The notes beneath the pieces are model-generated. The model did not search any database. It was not told the DNA's origin and worked only from the letters and a program-made list of their open reading frames with translations. From Acetobacteraceae bacterium (GTDB lineage: Bacteria; Pseudomonadota; Alphaproteobacteria; Zavarziniales; Zavarziniaceae): DNA of 28,653 nt. Of this stretch, positions 14,089 to 20,793 are shown piece after piece. Position 1 is the first letter of the stretch, and every line of letters begins with the position of its first letter. Location of the stretch: positions 1 to 28,653 of the forward strand of contig CANCOY010000045.1 in the NCBI GenBank assembly GCA_947379865.1, given 5' to 3'. Made by a program: the position numbers and the translations under genes.

Positions 14089-15552
14089 TCAGCTGCCGGC
14101 CATGCGGCCGATGGTGGCGGTGGTGGAATGGCCGGCCGAAAGCTCCGCCAGCACCACGCGGCCGCCATAGGACTGGACAAACTCTGCCCCGACGACGGTG
14201 GCAACCGTATAATCGGCACCCTTGACCAGCACATCGGGCTTCAGGGTCTGGATCAGGTCCATGGGCGTGTCCTCGTCAAAGACCACCACCATATCCACAG
14301 GCGAAAGGGCGGCCAGCACGGTCGCGCGCGAGGTTTCGTCCTGCACCGGCCGGGTTGGCCCCTTCAGGCGCCGCACCGAGGCATCGGAATTGACCCCCAC
14401 GATCAGCCGGTCGCAGGCAGCCCGGGCCTGGGCCAGCAGCGAGACATGGCCGGGGTGAATCAGGTCGAAACAGCCATTGGTAAAACCAACCCGCAGGCCA
14501 AGGCTGCGCCAGGTCTCCACCGCACAGGCGGCATCTCCGGCGCTCAGCACCTTCTGGCCGCTGCCGGCCGGGCCACCGGCCAAAGCGGCGGCCAGTTCCG
14601 CCAGGCGGATTGGCGCCGTCCCGGTCTTGCCCACCACGATCCCGGCGCCAAGGTTGGCCAGATGAGAGGCCGCCAGCGGCGTGGCGCCAGCAGCAAAGGC
14701 AGCGGCAAGGGTTGCCAGCACCGTGTCGCCAGCACCCGACACGTCATAGACCTCGCGGGCGCGGGTGGGCAGATGGGCCAGTGTGTCGTCTGGCCCCACC
14801 AGGGTCATGCCCCGCTCGCCACGGGTTACCAGCACATGGGGGATCCCGGTATCGGCCTGGACAATGCGCGCCGCCGTTTCGATCTCGTCATCATGCAGAG
14901 CGGGCAGGCGGGTGGCGGCAATCAGTTCCTTGCGGTTCGGCTTGATCAGGGTAACGCCGGCATAGCGGGTGAAGTCCACATTCTTGGGGTCGGCAATCAC
15001 CGGCACGCCACGGGCCACAGCCCGGGAAATCAGGGCGGGCAGCGCCTCGTCCGAGAGCAGGCCCTTGGCATAGTCCGACAGGACCACGACGTCGTGTTCC
15101 TCGAGGGCCGCTTCAAAGGCGCCAAGCAGGCGCGACAGGCCAAGGGCGCCCACGGGCCGCACGGTCTCGCGGTCGGCCCGCAACAGTTGATGGCCGCCCG
15201 AGACATAGCGTGTCTTCACCGTGGTGGCCCGGCCTGGTTCCACCACCAGATCGGCGTCGAGCGCCGTTTCCGCGGCGATCATGGCCTGAACTTCATGGCC
15301 TGCCGAATCGTCGCCCACCAGCGACAGCAGGGTCGCCCGCGCCCCCAGCCCGACGACATTGCGGGCCACATTGCCGGCACCGCCCAGCATCACAGTCTCG
15401 CGCTCCACCCGCAGCACCGGCACCGGGGCTTCGGGGGAAATGCGCTCGACCGTGCCATAGATGAAGCGGTCCAGCATCACGTCGCCGACGACAAGGATGC
15501 GGGCGCGCGAAAAGCCAGCCAGTACTTCGGCGGGGCCGTCGATCCTGTCCAT
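14089..15552 (-). CDS. hldE: Bifunctional heptose 7-phosphate kinase / heptose 1-phosphate adenylyltransferase
   Basis: Two-domain enzyme of ADP-heptose synthesis, 487 residues. The N-terminal ribokinase-fold half (1 to about 320) carries VVGDVMLDRFIYG, the glycine motif LGGAGNVARN and the catalytic DVSGAGDTV. The C-terminal nucleotidyltransferase half (about 345-480) has FTNGCFDLIHPGHVSLL with the HxGH site, and GVNSDASVRRLKGPTRP. The fused form is the one used for the D,D-heptose 1,7-bisphosphate route. The other enzymes needed, GmhA and GmhB, are not recognised here. The gene starts 14 bases after the HAD phosphatase gene and precedes hldD, so heptose synthesis sits at the tail of the ChvI/PTS operon. 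Confidence 0.96.
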   Translation of the reverse strand: MDRIDGPAEVLAGFSRARILVVGDVMLDRFIYGTVERISPEAPVPVLRVERETVMLGGAGNVARNVVGLGARATLLSLVGDDSAGHEVQAMIAAETALDADLVVEPGRATTVKTRYVSGGHQLLRADRETVRPVGALGLSRLLGAFEAALEEHDVVVLSDYAKGLLSDEALPALISRAVARGVPVIADPKNVDFTRYAGVTLIKPNRKELIAATRLPALHDDEIETAARIVQADTGIPHVLVTRGERGMTLVGPDDTLAHLPTRAREVYDVSGAGDTVLATLAAAFAAGATPLAASHLANLGAGIVVGKTGTAPIRLAELAAALAGGPAGSGQKVLSAGDAACAVETWRSLGLRVGFTNGCFDLIHPGHVSLLAQARAACDRLIVGVNSDASVRRLKGPTRPVQDETSRATVLAALSPVDMVVVFDEDTPMDLIQTLKPDVLVKGADYTVATVVGAEFVQSYGGRVVLAELSAGHSTTATIGRMAGS

Positions 15553-15566
15553 GGCGGGGTCCAGCC

Positions 15567-16199
15567 TCAGCCCAGTGGGAAGCCGACGATGGCCTCAAGC
15601 TCGGCCAGCGCGACGGTCGGGTCGATCACCTTGATGGTCTGCATGCCCAGCGCCCTGGCCGGCTTCAGATTGATGCCAAGGTCATCCAGATAGACGGACC
15701 GCGCCGGGTCAACGCCCAGTTGTTCGCAGGCAAGCTGGTAGATGCGCGGGTCGGGCTTGCGCAGCCCCACCTTGCTGGACTCGATGACGAGATGAAAAAT
15801 GTCCATCACCGCCGCCACGGCCGCCTTGGCCTCGGGCGGGCGGCGGCTTTCGGTGGCGACATTGTTGGTGATGCAGGCCACCTTGAAGCGGGCCTTGCAG
15901 CGCTGCAGCGCCTCCACCATGGCGGGGCGCAGTTCCCCCTCCAGCAGGGCCACGATCTCGGCCCCGCGCACGGCATGGCCAAGGCGGGTTGATTCCTCAA
16001 GGAACGCCTGGTCAAAGCCGTTGAGGTCGATCTCATTGCGCTCATAGCGCGCCCAGGCATTGGTATCCGGGTTGACGGAATTCACGCCGCGCACGAAATC
16101 GCGCGGCAGGCCACGCTCGGCCTCGAAGATGTTGAAGGCCTCGAACGGGCTCGACAGGATGACACCACCAAAGTCCCAGATCACCGCGTCAATCGTCAC
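15567..16199 (-). CDS. HAD superfamily (subfamily IA) phosphatase-like hydrolase
   Basis: Product of 210 residues. HAD motif I is DFGGVI with Asp9 as nucleophile, but the usual second Asp (DxD) is Gly, as in the ACAD10/epoxide-hydrolase N-terminal type. Motif II is CITNNV, motif III the lysine in SSKVGLRKPDPRIYQ, and motif IV YLDDLGINLKPA. The GTG start at 16199 lies 2 bases after the HPr stop, with GGAGG at a good distance. It is placed between the PTS genes and hldE. A role as the missing heptose bisphosphate phosphatase is tempting, but GmhB belongs to another HAD subfamily with DRDGV, so the substrate is left open. Confidence 0.85.
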   Translation of the reverse strand: MTIDAVIWDFGGVILSSPFEAFNIFEAERGLPRDFVRGVNSVNPDTNAWARYERNEIDLNGFDQAFLEESTRLGHAVRGAEIVALLEGELRPAMVEALQRCKARFKVACITNNVATESRRPPEAKAAVAAVMDIFHLVIESSKVGLRKPDPRIYQLACEQLGVDPARSVYLDDLGINLKPARALGMQTIKVIDPTVALAELEAIVGFPLG

Positions 16200-16201
16200 C
16201 C

Positions 16202-16492
16202 TCAATCCTCCTCGAACTTGTTGTCGACCAGTGCCGCGATGGCGTCGAGCGCCGCTGCGGCATCGGGGCCTTCTGCGCTGACGTCTATGGTCGAACCAAT
16301 CCCGGCCGCCAGCATCATGAGACCCATGATCGACTGGCCAGAGACCGCCATGCCGTCCTTTTCCACCGTCAGCTGGGCGTCGTAAAGGGCGGCGGTCTTG
16401 ACGAATTTTGCGGCGGCACGCGCGTGCAGACCCCGCCGGTTGGCAATGGCAAGGGTGCGGGCGATGGGCCGCGCGGGGGCGGGCGTGCTCAG
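16202..16492 (-). CDS. ptsH: HPr phosphocarrier of the regulatory PTS (CTG start)
   Basis: Small carrier of 96 residues that passes phosphate from enzyme I to EIIA. His23 in NRRGLHARAAAKFV is the phosphohistidine, and Ser54 in SGQSIMGLMM is the site phosphorylated by HprK. The frame has no ATG, GTG or TTG at a sensible place. CTG at 16490-16492 has AGGAGG about 7 bases upstream and gives the normal 12-residue lead before the first strand (RTLAIANRRG), so CTG is the likely start. That codon overlaps the EIIA stop (CTGA). Few bacterial genes start with CTG. An ATC further in is the only other option. The HAD gene starts 2 bases after the stop. Confidence 0.9.
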   Translation of the reverse strand: MSTPAPARPIARTLAIANRRGLHARAAAKFVKTAALYDAQLTVEKDGMAVSGQSIMGLMMLAAGIGSTIDVSAEGPDAAAALDAIAALVDNKFEED

Positions 16493-16908
16493 GCCTGGCC
16501 TCCTGCAAGCAGGCGCGAGGCCACATTGATGTATTTGCGCCCGGCCTCCTGGGCGGCGGAAACCGCTTCGCCCAGTCCCTGTTTCTGGCGCACGCTGGCC
16601 AGCTTGATCAGCATGGGCAGGTTGATGCCGGCGATCACCTCGACATTGGCCTTTTCCATGATGGAAATCGCCAGATTTGAGGGGGTGCCGCCGAACATGT
16701 CGGTGAGGAGGACAACACCAAGTCCCGAATCGACGGCGGCGACGGCATCAAGGATATCCTTGCGCCGCTGCTCCATGTCGTCTTCCGGGCCGATGCAGAT
16801 GGCCGCGACCTGCTTTTGCGGGCCGACCACATGCTCCATGGCCGCGATAAACTCGTCAGCCAGACGCCCGTGCGTCACCAGAACCAGTCCGATTGTACCC
16901 GTGGCCAT
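16489..16908 (-). CDS. PTS EIIA, mannose (EIIA-Man) type, regulatory
   Basis: Cytosolic EIIA domain of 139 residues of the mannose family. The phosphorylated histidine is His13 in LVLVTHGRLADEF. MEQRRKDILDAV, then VVLLTDMFGGTPSNLAIS and the EIIA-Man helix region AGINLPMLIKLAS follow. No EIIB or EIIC permease domain is attached or nearby, so this is the output module of the incomplete, regulatory PTS found in Alphaproteobacteria, not a sugar transporter. The ATG at 16908 gives the standard N-terminus; upstream residues in the frame overlap rapZ. It is 11 bases after rapZ, and its stop overlaps the HPr start. Confidence 0.95.
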   Translation of the reverse strand: MATGTIGLVLVTHGRLADEFIAAMEHVVGPQKQVAAICIGPEDDMEQRRKDILDAVAAVDSGLGVVLLTDMFGGTPSNLAISIMEKANVEVIAGINLPMLIKLASVRQKQGLGEAVSAAQEAGRKYINVASRLLAGGQA

Positions 16909-16919
16909 GACGCCTGCCT

Positions 16920-17828
16920 TTATCCGCCTGCCCGGTCGGTATCGCGATGCAGCACCGTGACCCGATGGCCGCTGCACCGCAAGAGCCCGCCCAATTCTTC
17001 CGCCACGAAAACCGACCGGTGCCGCCCGCCGGTGCAGCCAATGGCAATGGTAAGATAGCTTTTGCCCTCGCGCCCATAGTTGGGGATAAGGCTCAGCAAC
17101 AGGCCCCCCAACTGGTCGCGGAAAGGCGCAAAGGTGGGGTCGGCGGCGATATGGGCGCCCACGGCCGCATCCCGCCCGGTCAGCGGGCGCAGGGCCTCCA
17201 CATAATGGGGATTGGCCAGAAAGCGTACGTCAAATACCAGATCCGCCTCGCGCGGCAGGCCGCGGCGATAGGAGAAGGAGGTGATGGCAATGGTCAGCCC
17301 CGCCTCGCGCGCTGGCGAGAAATGCGCCGCCAGCAGGCGCTTCAACTCGTGGCCGGAGAGAGACGTCGTGTCCACCACCTGGTCCGCGCGGTCGCGGGCC
17401 GGGCCAAGCACCCGGCGCTCCAGCGCGATGCCGTCGCTGACGGGCCGGTCGGCGGCAAGGGGATGGCGGCGGCGGGTTTCCGTATAGCGCCGCACCAGCA
17501 CATCATCGTCGCAATCAAGAAAGATCACCTTGGCCGCCAGATCCTCGCGGCCAAACAGGGCCTCGGCGGTTTCCCACAGGCGGGCGACGGTGAAATCCCT
17601 GGTGCGGCTGTCGATGCCCACGGCAATGGGGCGCGGCTCGGCCGCTGCCTTGGTGCCGCGCACCAGTTCGGGCAGCAGGGACAGGGGCAGGTTGTCGATC
17701 GCCTCATAGCCAAAGTCTTCCAGCGCATTCAGCGCCGACGACTTGCCCGCCCCCGACAGGCCGGTGACGATCAGCAGGGGCGTGGCGGCGGCCGGGGTAT
17801 TGGGCGCCTCAGCGGCGTCAGCGCTCAT
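16920..17828 (-). CDS. rapZ: RapZ family nucleotide-binding protein (RNase adapter type)
   Basis: Product of 302 residues. The Walker A loop GLSGAGKSS lies at 23-31, followed by the family lines EDFGYEAIDNLPLSLLP, GIDSRTRDF and FLDCDDDVLVRRYTETRRRHPL. The C-terminal domain has FDVRFLANPHY and IGCTGGRHRSVFVAE. In E. coli RapZ guides RNase E to the GlmZ small RNA and so adjusts glucosamine-6-phosphate synthesis for the envelope. GlmZ is not known in Alphaproteobacteria, so the target here is open. The start overlaps the hprK stop as ATGA. The location next to hprK and the PTS genes is standard for the class. Confidence 0.95.
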   Translation of the reverse strand: MSADAAEAPNTPAAATPLLIVTGLSGAGKSSALNALEDFGYEAIDNLPLSLLPELVRGTKAAAEPRPIAVGIDSRTRDFTVARLWETAEALFGREDLAAKVIFLDCDDDVLVRRYTETRRRHPLAADRPVSDGIALERRVLGPARDRADQVVDTTSLSGHELKRLLAAHFSPAREAGLTIAITSFSYRRGLPREADLVFDVRFLANPHYVEALRPLTGRDAAVGAHIAADPTFAPFRDQLGGLLLSLIPNYGREGKSYLTIAIGCTGGRHRSVFVAEELGGLLRCSGHRVTVLHRDTDRAGG

Positions 17829-18331
17829 GTCGCGGCCCTCAGCCGGGGGGGTGCTTCGGCCAGCGCCGCCCGCAGGGCCAGACGCACCTTGGCCGGGGCC
17901 GAGGCCTCGAAGGGATAGAGGGCAATCGCCGAAAGGCTGATGCCAGCCAGATCCACCCGGCTGGCGTCGGGCAGGCGGGGCACAGCATCCCGCGTCACCA
18001 GATCCACCACCAGAGACAGGGGGGCGCTTTCCACCCGGGGCAGGCTGACAATGCCAATGCCCCGCACCTCGATCAGCCCGGCAATGGTTGCGGGCGCCGA
18101 GGCGATGAGGTGGCCACCCTGCACCTCCAGCGCCACCTGGTCGTCAGCCACCAGGGCGGCGCCATCCTCGATCAGGCGGAGCGCCAGATCGGATTTGCCA
18201 CTGCCCGACGGCCCCCGGATCAGGACGCCCACAGGGCCAAGGGCGACACAGGTTCCATGCACCAACATGGACCCAAGGGTGCGCCCAAAGCCCGGCACCG
18301 TCAACGCGATGGCGCCTGTCCATCCGGTCAT
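17825..18331 (-). CDS. hprK: HPr kinase/phosphorylase, short alphaproteobacterial form
   Basis: Bifunctional enzyme that phosphorylates or dephosphorylates Ser54 of HPr. The product is only 168 residues because the N-terminal domain of the Firmicute enzyme is missing, which is normal in Alphaproteobacteria. Walker A GPSGSGKSD (40-48) is followed by ALVADDQVALE and the HprK signature GLIEVRGIGI. The ATG at 18331 overlaps the chvG stop (ATGA). An internal ATG at 18268 (MLVHGTCVAL) matches the usual family start better, and neither has a strong ribosome-binding site, so the first 21 residues are uncertain. It lies in the usual order chvG-hprK-rapZ, tying envelope signalling to PTS state. Confidence 0.93.
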   Translation of the reverse strand: MTGWTGAIALTVPGFGRTLGSMLVHGTCVALGPVGVLIRGPSGSGKSDLALRLIEDGAALVADDQVALEVQGGHLIASAPATIAGLIEVRGIGIVSLPRVESAPLSLVVDLVTRDAVPRLPDASRVDLAGISLSAIALYPFEASAPAKVRLALRAALAEAPPRLRAAT

Positions 18332-20004
18332 GTTGGCAGGTCCACGGTGAAGCGGGCACCGGCCACATTGCCATCGGGGCCAAGGTAGTTTTCGCCAGAA
18401 ATGTGGCCGCCATGGGCCTCCACGATCTGGCGGGCGATGGACAGGCCAAGGCCGGAATGGGTGCCAAAGGCCTCGCCTTCGGGACGTTCGGAATAGAAGC
18501 GGTTGAAGACATTGGCGGCGGCACCCTCGGGCAGGCCCGGCCCTTCATCGGCGACGCTGGCGATCACCCGGTTGCCCTCGCGGCGGGCGGCAAGGCGCAC
18601 GCTGGCGCCGGCCGGGCTGAACGACAGGGCATTGTCGATGAGGTTGCGAAACACCTGGCCCAGCCGCCCCTCGAAGCCCGGCACCACCAGCAGGGCATCG
18701 GCCGGCAGTTCCACCTTGATGGCGTGCTCGCCGATCTGGCGGGTGGCGCCATAGACATCGGCCAGGCTGGTCAGCAGACGGCCTATGTCCACGGGCGCCG
18801 CCTCGGCCCGGGCCAGTTCGGCGTCGAGGCGGGAGGCCTCGGAAATATCCGTGATCAGACGGTCCAGCCTTCGCACATCGTCATTGGCAATGGCCATCAG
18901 GCGGGCGCGCAGGGCCGGATCCTCCACGCGCTCCAGGGTCTCAAGTGCGCTGCGGATGGAGGAAAGGGGGTTTTTCAGCTCGTGCGCCACATCGGCGGCA
19001 AAGCTTTCAATGGCATTGATGCGGTCGTAAAGGGCCTCGGTCATGCCGGCCAGCGAGGCGGCAAGGTCGCCGATTTCATCGGCACGGCGGCTGAAGTCGG
19101 GCAGGGCCACCCGCCGTCCGCGCCCCTGGCGGACCCGCTCGGCGGCGAGCGCCAGGCGCCGGATCGGCCGGGCGATGGTGCCGGCCAGATAGAGCGAGAG
19201 CAGGATGGTGGCCGCCAGCGCCACGGCAAAGACCTGCACAATGCCAAGTCGGGCGCTGCGCACGATCTCTTCCACGTCCCGCGCCTCGACCGAGAGCATG
19301 AGGACGCCCAGCACCTTGCGCAGGCGCTGCACCGGGATGGCGGCGGTCAGCACCGGGGTGCCATCGGGCGCCACCCGCTCTGCCGCCGTGGGCAGGCCAT
19401 GCAGGGCACGTTGGGCCTCGGGATAGTTGCTGGCCACCTCGATGCGCGGATCAATGGCGCTGGGCTTGGGGTCGAAGCGGGGCAGGCGGGGGACGATTGT
19501 ATCGTAGAGGGTTTCCAGCAGGGCCTGGAAGGTGGTCTGGGCCTCGGGCGGTGGCAGGTCGAAGGCCATGACCGGCCCCCCGGTTGCGGCCTGGCGGGTG
19601 TCCACCAGCAGGCGGCCATCCTCGCCAAACAGGCGCGCCCGGGTGCCCGTGGGGGCCACGAGACGGCGCAGGATCTGCTGGGCAATCCCCACGTCGAGGT
19701 CGATGGAGAATTCGCCCGTGGTGGCCGACTGGCCGATGGCGGCGCCAATGATCTCGCCCTGGGTCATCAGGGCATCCATACGGGCGGCGATCACGCTGGT
19801 GCGGAACTGGTCGAGGTACAGCACCCCACCCACCAGAAAGGCCAAAGCCAGCATGTTTACCGCCAGGATGCGGCGCGTCAGGGGCGAAAAGCGGCGGCGG
19901 CGGCGCAGCCTTCGGCCAGCCCTGTCGCTGGCGCCATCCGGTGCTGTGGCGGGGCTGGTGATGGCGGCGCCCTCAGGCTTCGCCGTATCTGTATCCAACG
20001 CCAT
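18328..20004 (-). CDS. chvG: ChvG/ExoS sensor histidine kinase
   Basis: Inner-membrane sensor of the ChvG-ChvI system, which responds to acid and envelope stress, 558 residues. A basic N-terminus (RRLRRRRR) precedes membrane helix 1 (about 45-65, ILAVNMLALAFLVGGVLYL). A periplasmic region of about 210 residues follows, then helix 2 (VQVFAVALAATILLSLYL) and HAMP (about 300-350). The kinase shows the H-box FAADVAHELKNPL, N-box NLIDNALSFSP, G1 DEGPGLP and G2 GLGLSIAR. The ATG at 20004 overlaps the end of chvI by 32 bases. A longer frame to 20112 lies inside chvI and is not protein-like. In Rhizobiales the periplasmic repressor ExoR controls the kinase; no exoR is in the window. Confidence 0.94.
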   Translation of the reverse strand: MALDTDTAKPEGAAITSPATAPDGASDRAGRRLRRRRRFSPLTRRILAVNMLALAFLVGGVLYLDQFRTSVIAARMDALMTQGEIIGAAIGQSATTGEFSIDLDVGIAQQILRRLVAPTGTRARLFGEDGRLLVDTRQAATGGPVMAFDLPPPEAQTTFQALLETLYDTIVPRLPRFDPKPSAIDPRIEVASNYPEAQRALHGLPTAAERVAPDGTPVLTAAIPVQRLRKVLGVLMLSVEARDVEEIVRSARLGIVQVFAVALAATILLSLYLAGTIARPIRRLALAAERVRQGRGRRVALPDFSRRADEIGDLAASLAGMTEALYDRINAIESFAADVAHELKNPLSSIRSALETLERVEDPALRARLMAIANDDVRRLDRLITDISEASRLDAELARAEAAPVDIGRLLTSLADVYGATRQIGEHAIKVELPADALLVVPGFEGRLGQVFRNLIDNALSFSPAGASVRLAARREGNRVIASVADEGPGLPEGAAANVFNRFYSERPEGEAFGTHSGLGLSIARQIVEAHGGHISGENYLGPDGNVAGARFTVDLPT

Positions 20005-20680
20005 AAAGGGTCTCGATGGCGCCGAAATCGGCGTCCACCAGTTTGAATTTCTTGCGCAGGCGCTTGATGTGGCTGTCGATGGTGCGGTCGTCCACATAGA
20101 CCTGGTCGTCATAGGCCGCGTCCATCAGCTGGTCGCGGTTCTTGACGTGGCCGGGGCGCTGGGCGAGTGCCTTCAGGATCAGGAATTCGGTGACGGTCAG
20201 CACCACTTCGTGGCTCTTCCAGGTGCACATGTGGCGCACGGGGTCGAGGATCAGGTCGCCGCGCACCATCACGGGCTCACGCGGGTTGCTGCCGTCGTCG
20301 TCGCCCCGGGCCTCGGCCCGGCGCAGCACGGCACGGATACGCTCGATCAGCAGCCGCTGGCTGAAGGGCTTGCGGATGTAATCATCAGCGCCCAGCTTCA
20401 GCCCCAGCATCTCGTCCACCTCGTCATCGCGCGAGGTGAGGAAGATGACCGGCAGGGCGCTTTCCTGCCGCAGGCGGCGCAGCACTTCCATGCCGTCCAT
20501 GCGGGGCATCTTGATGTCGAGCACGGCCAGATCGGGTGGCTCGCGCATCAGCCCGGCCAGGCCGGCGGCGCCGTCGGAATAGGTGCGCACCTTGAAGCCC
20601 TCGGCCTCAAGCGCGATCTGGACCGAGGCCAGGATGTTGCGGTCATCATCGACCAGGGCAATCGTGGCAGTCACAGGCAT
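19973..20680 (-). CDS. chvI: ChvI response regulator (OmpR family)
   Basis: DNA-binding partner of ChvG, 235 residues. The receiver domain (5-115) has the acidic pocket DDD at 11-13, the phosphorylated Asp55 (AVLDIKMP), Thr82 and Lys104 (IRKPFS). The OmpR-type winged helix (about 135-233) ends in the typical RTIDSHIKRLRKKF and ETLYGVGYRYGE. It is the first gene of the nine-gene operon. A promoter with TTGTAC-17-TATTTT lies just upstream, and three copies of a 14-base repeat precede that. In many Alphaproteobacteria pckA is divergent from chvI. Here a MATE gene on the same strand takes that place. Confidence 0.95.
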   Translation of the reverse strand: MPVTATIALVDDDRNILASVQIALEAEGFKVRTYSDGAAGLAGLMREPPDLAVLDIKMPRMDGMEVLRRLRQESALPVIFLTSRDDEVDEMLGLKLGADDYIRKPFSQRLLIERIRAVLRRAEARGDDDGSNPREPVMVRGDLILDPVRHMCTWKSHEVVLTVTEFLILKALAQRPGHVKNRDQLMDAAYDDQVYVDDRTIDSHIKRLRKKFKLVDADFGAIETLYGVGYRYGEA

Positions 20681-20700
20681 TTCCCTCGCGGAAGGCTTTT

Positions 20701-20729
20701 AAAATAGGGCGCTGCGCCAGCGTGTACAA
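20701..20729 (-). promoter_or_regulatory. chvI promoter (TTGTAC-17-TATTTT)
   Basis: Minus-strand -35 TTGTAC (20724-20729) and -10 TATTTT (20701-20706) with a 17-base spacer, ending 20 bases before the chvI ATG. The spacer holds the 11-base palindrome GGCGC-T-GCGCC (20708-20718), a possible operator. The predicted leader is short. Found by eye. Confidence 0.55.
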
Positions 20730-20743
20730 CGGCCGCCCCCAGC

Positions 20744-20793
20744 GGGCCCCTCAGGCCAGGGCCCCTCAGGCCAGAACAAGGGCCCCTCAGGCC
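20744..20793. repeat. Three copies of GGGCCCCTCAGGCC
   Basis: Identical 14-base copies at 20744-20757, 20759-20772 and 20780-20793. Starts are 15 and 21 bases apart. Copy 3 contains the MATE stop codon; on the minus strand each copy reads GGCCTGAGGGGCCC, so each carries a TGA. They fill the gap between the MATE stop and the chvI promoter. They may be a local duplication of the MATE gene end or repeated binding sites upstream of chvI. Confidence 0.85.

Noticed and set aside
13948..15693. 581-codon open frame on the plus strand across hldD/hldE
   Set aside because: It is antisense to two well-supported genes. Composition (His, Gly, Gln-rich) is that of a GC-driven shadow frame, and no domain is recognisable.
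16493..16526. Long N-terminal extension of the HAD frame to 16526
   Set aside because: That part is the HPr gene read in another frame; the HAD protein starts at the GTG at 16199.
18403..20046. 547-codon plus-strand frame opposite chvG
   Set aside because: Antisense to chvG, low-complexity His/Gly/Gln composition, no motif and no ribosome-binding site.
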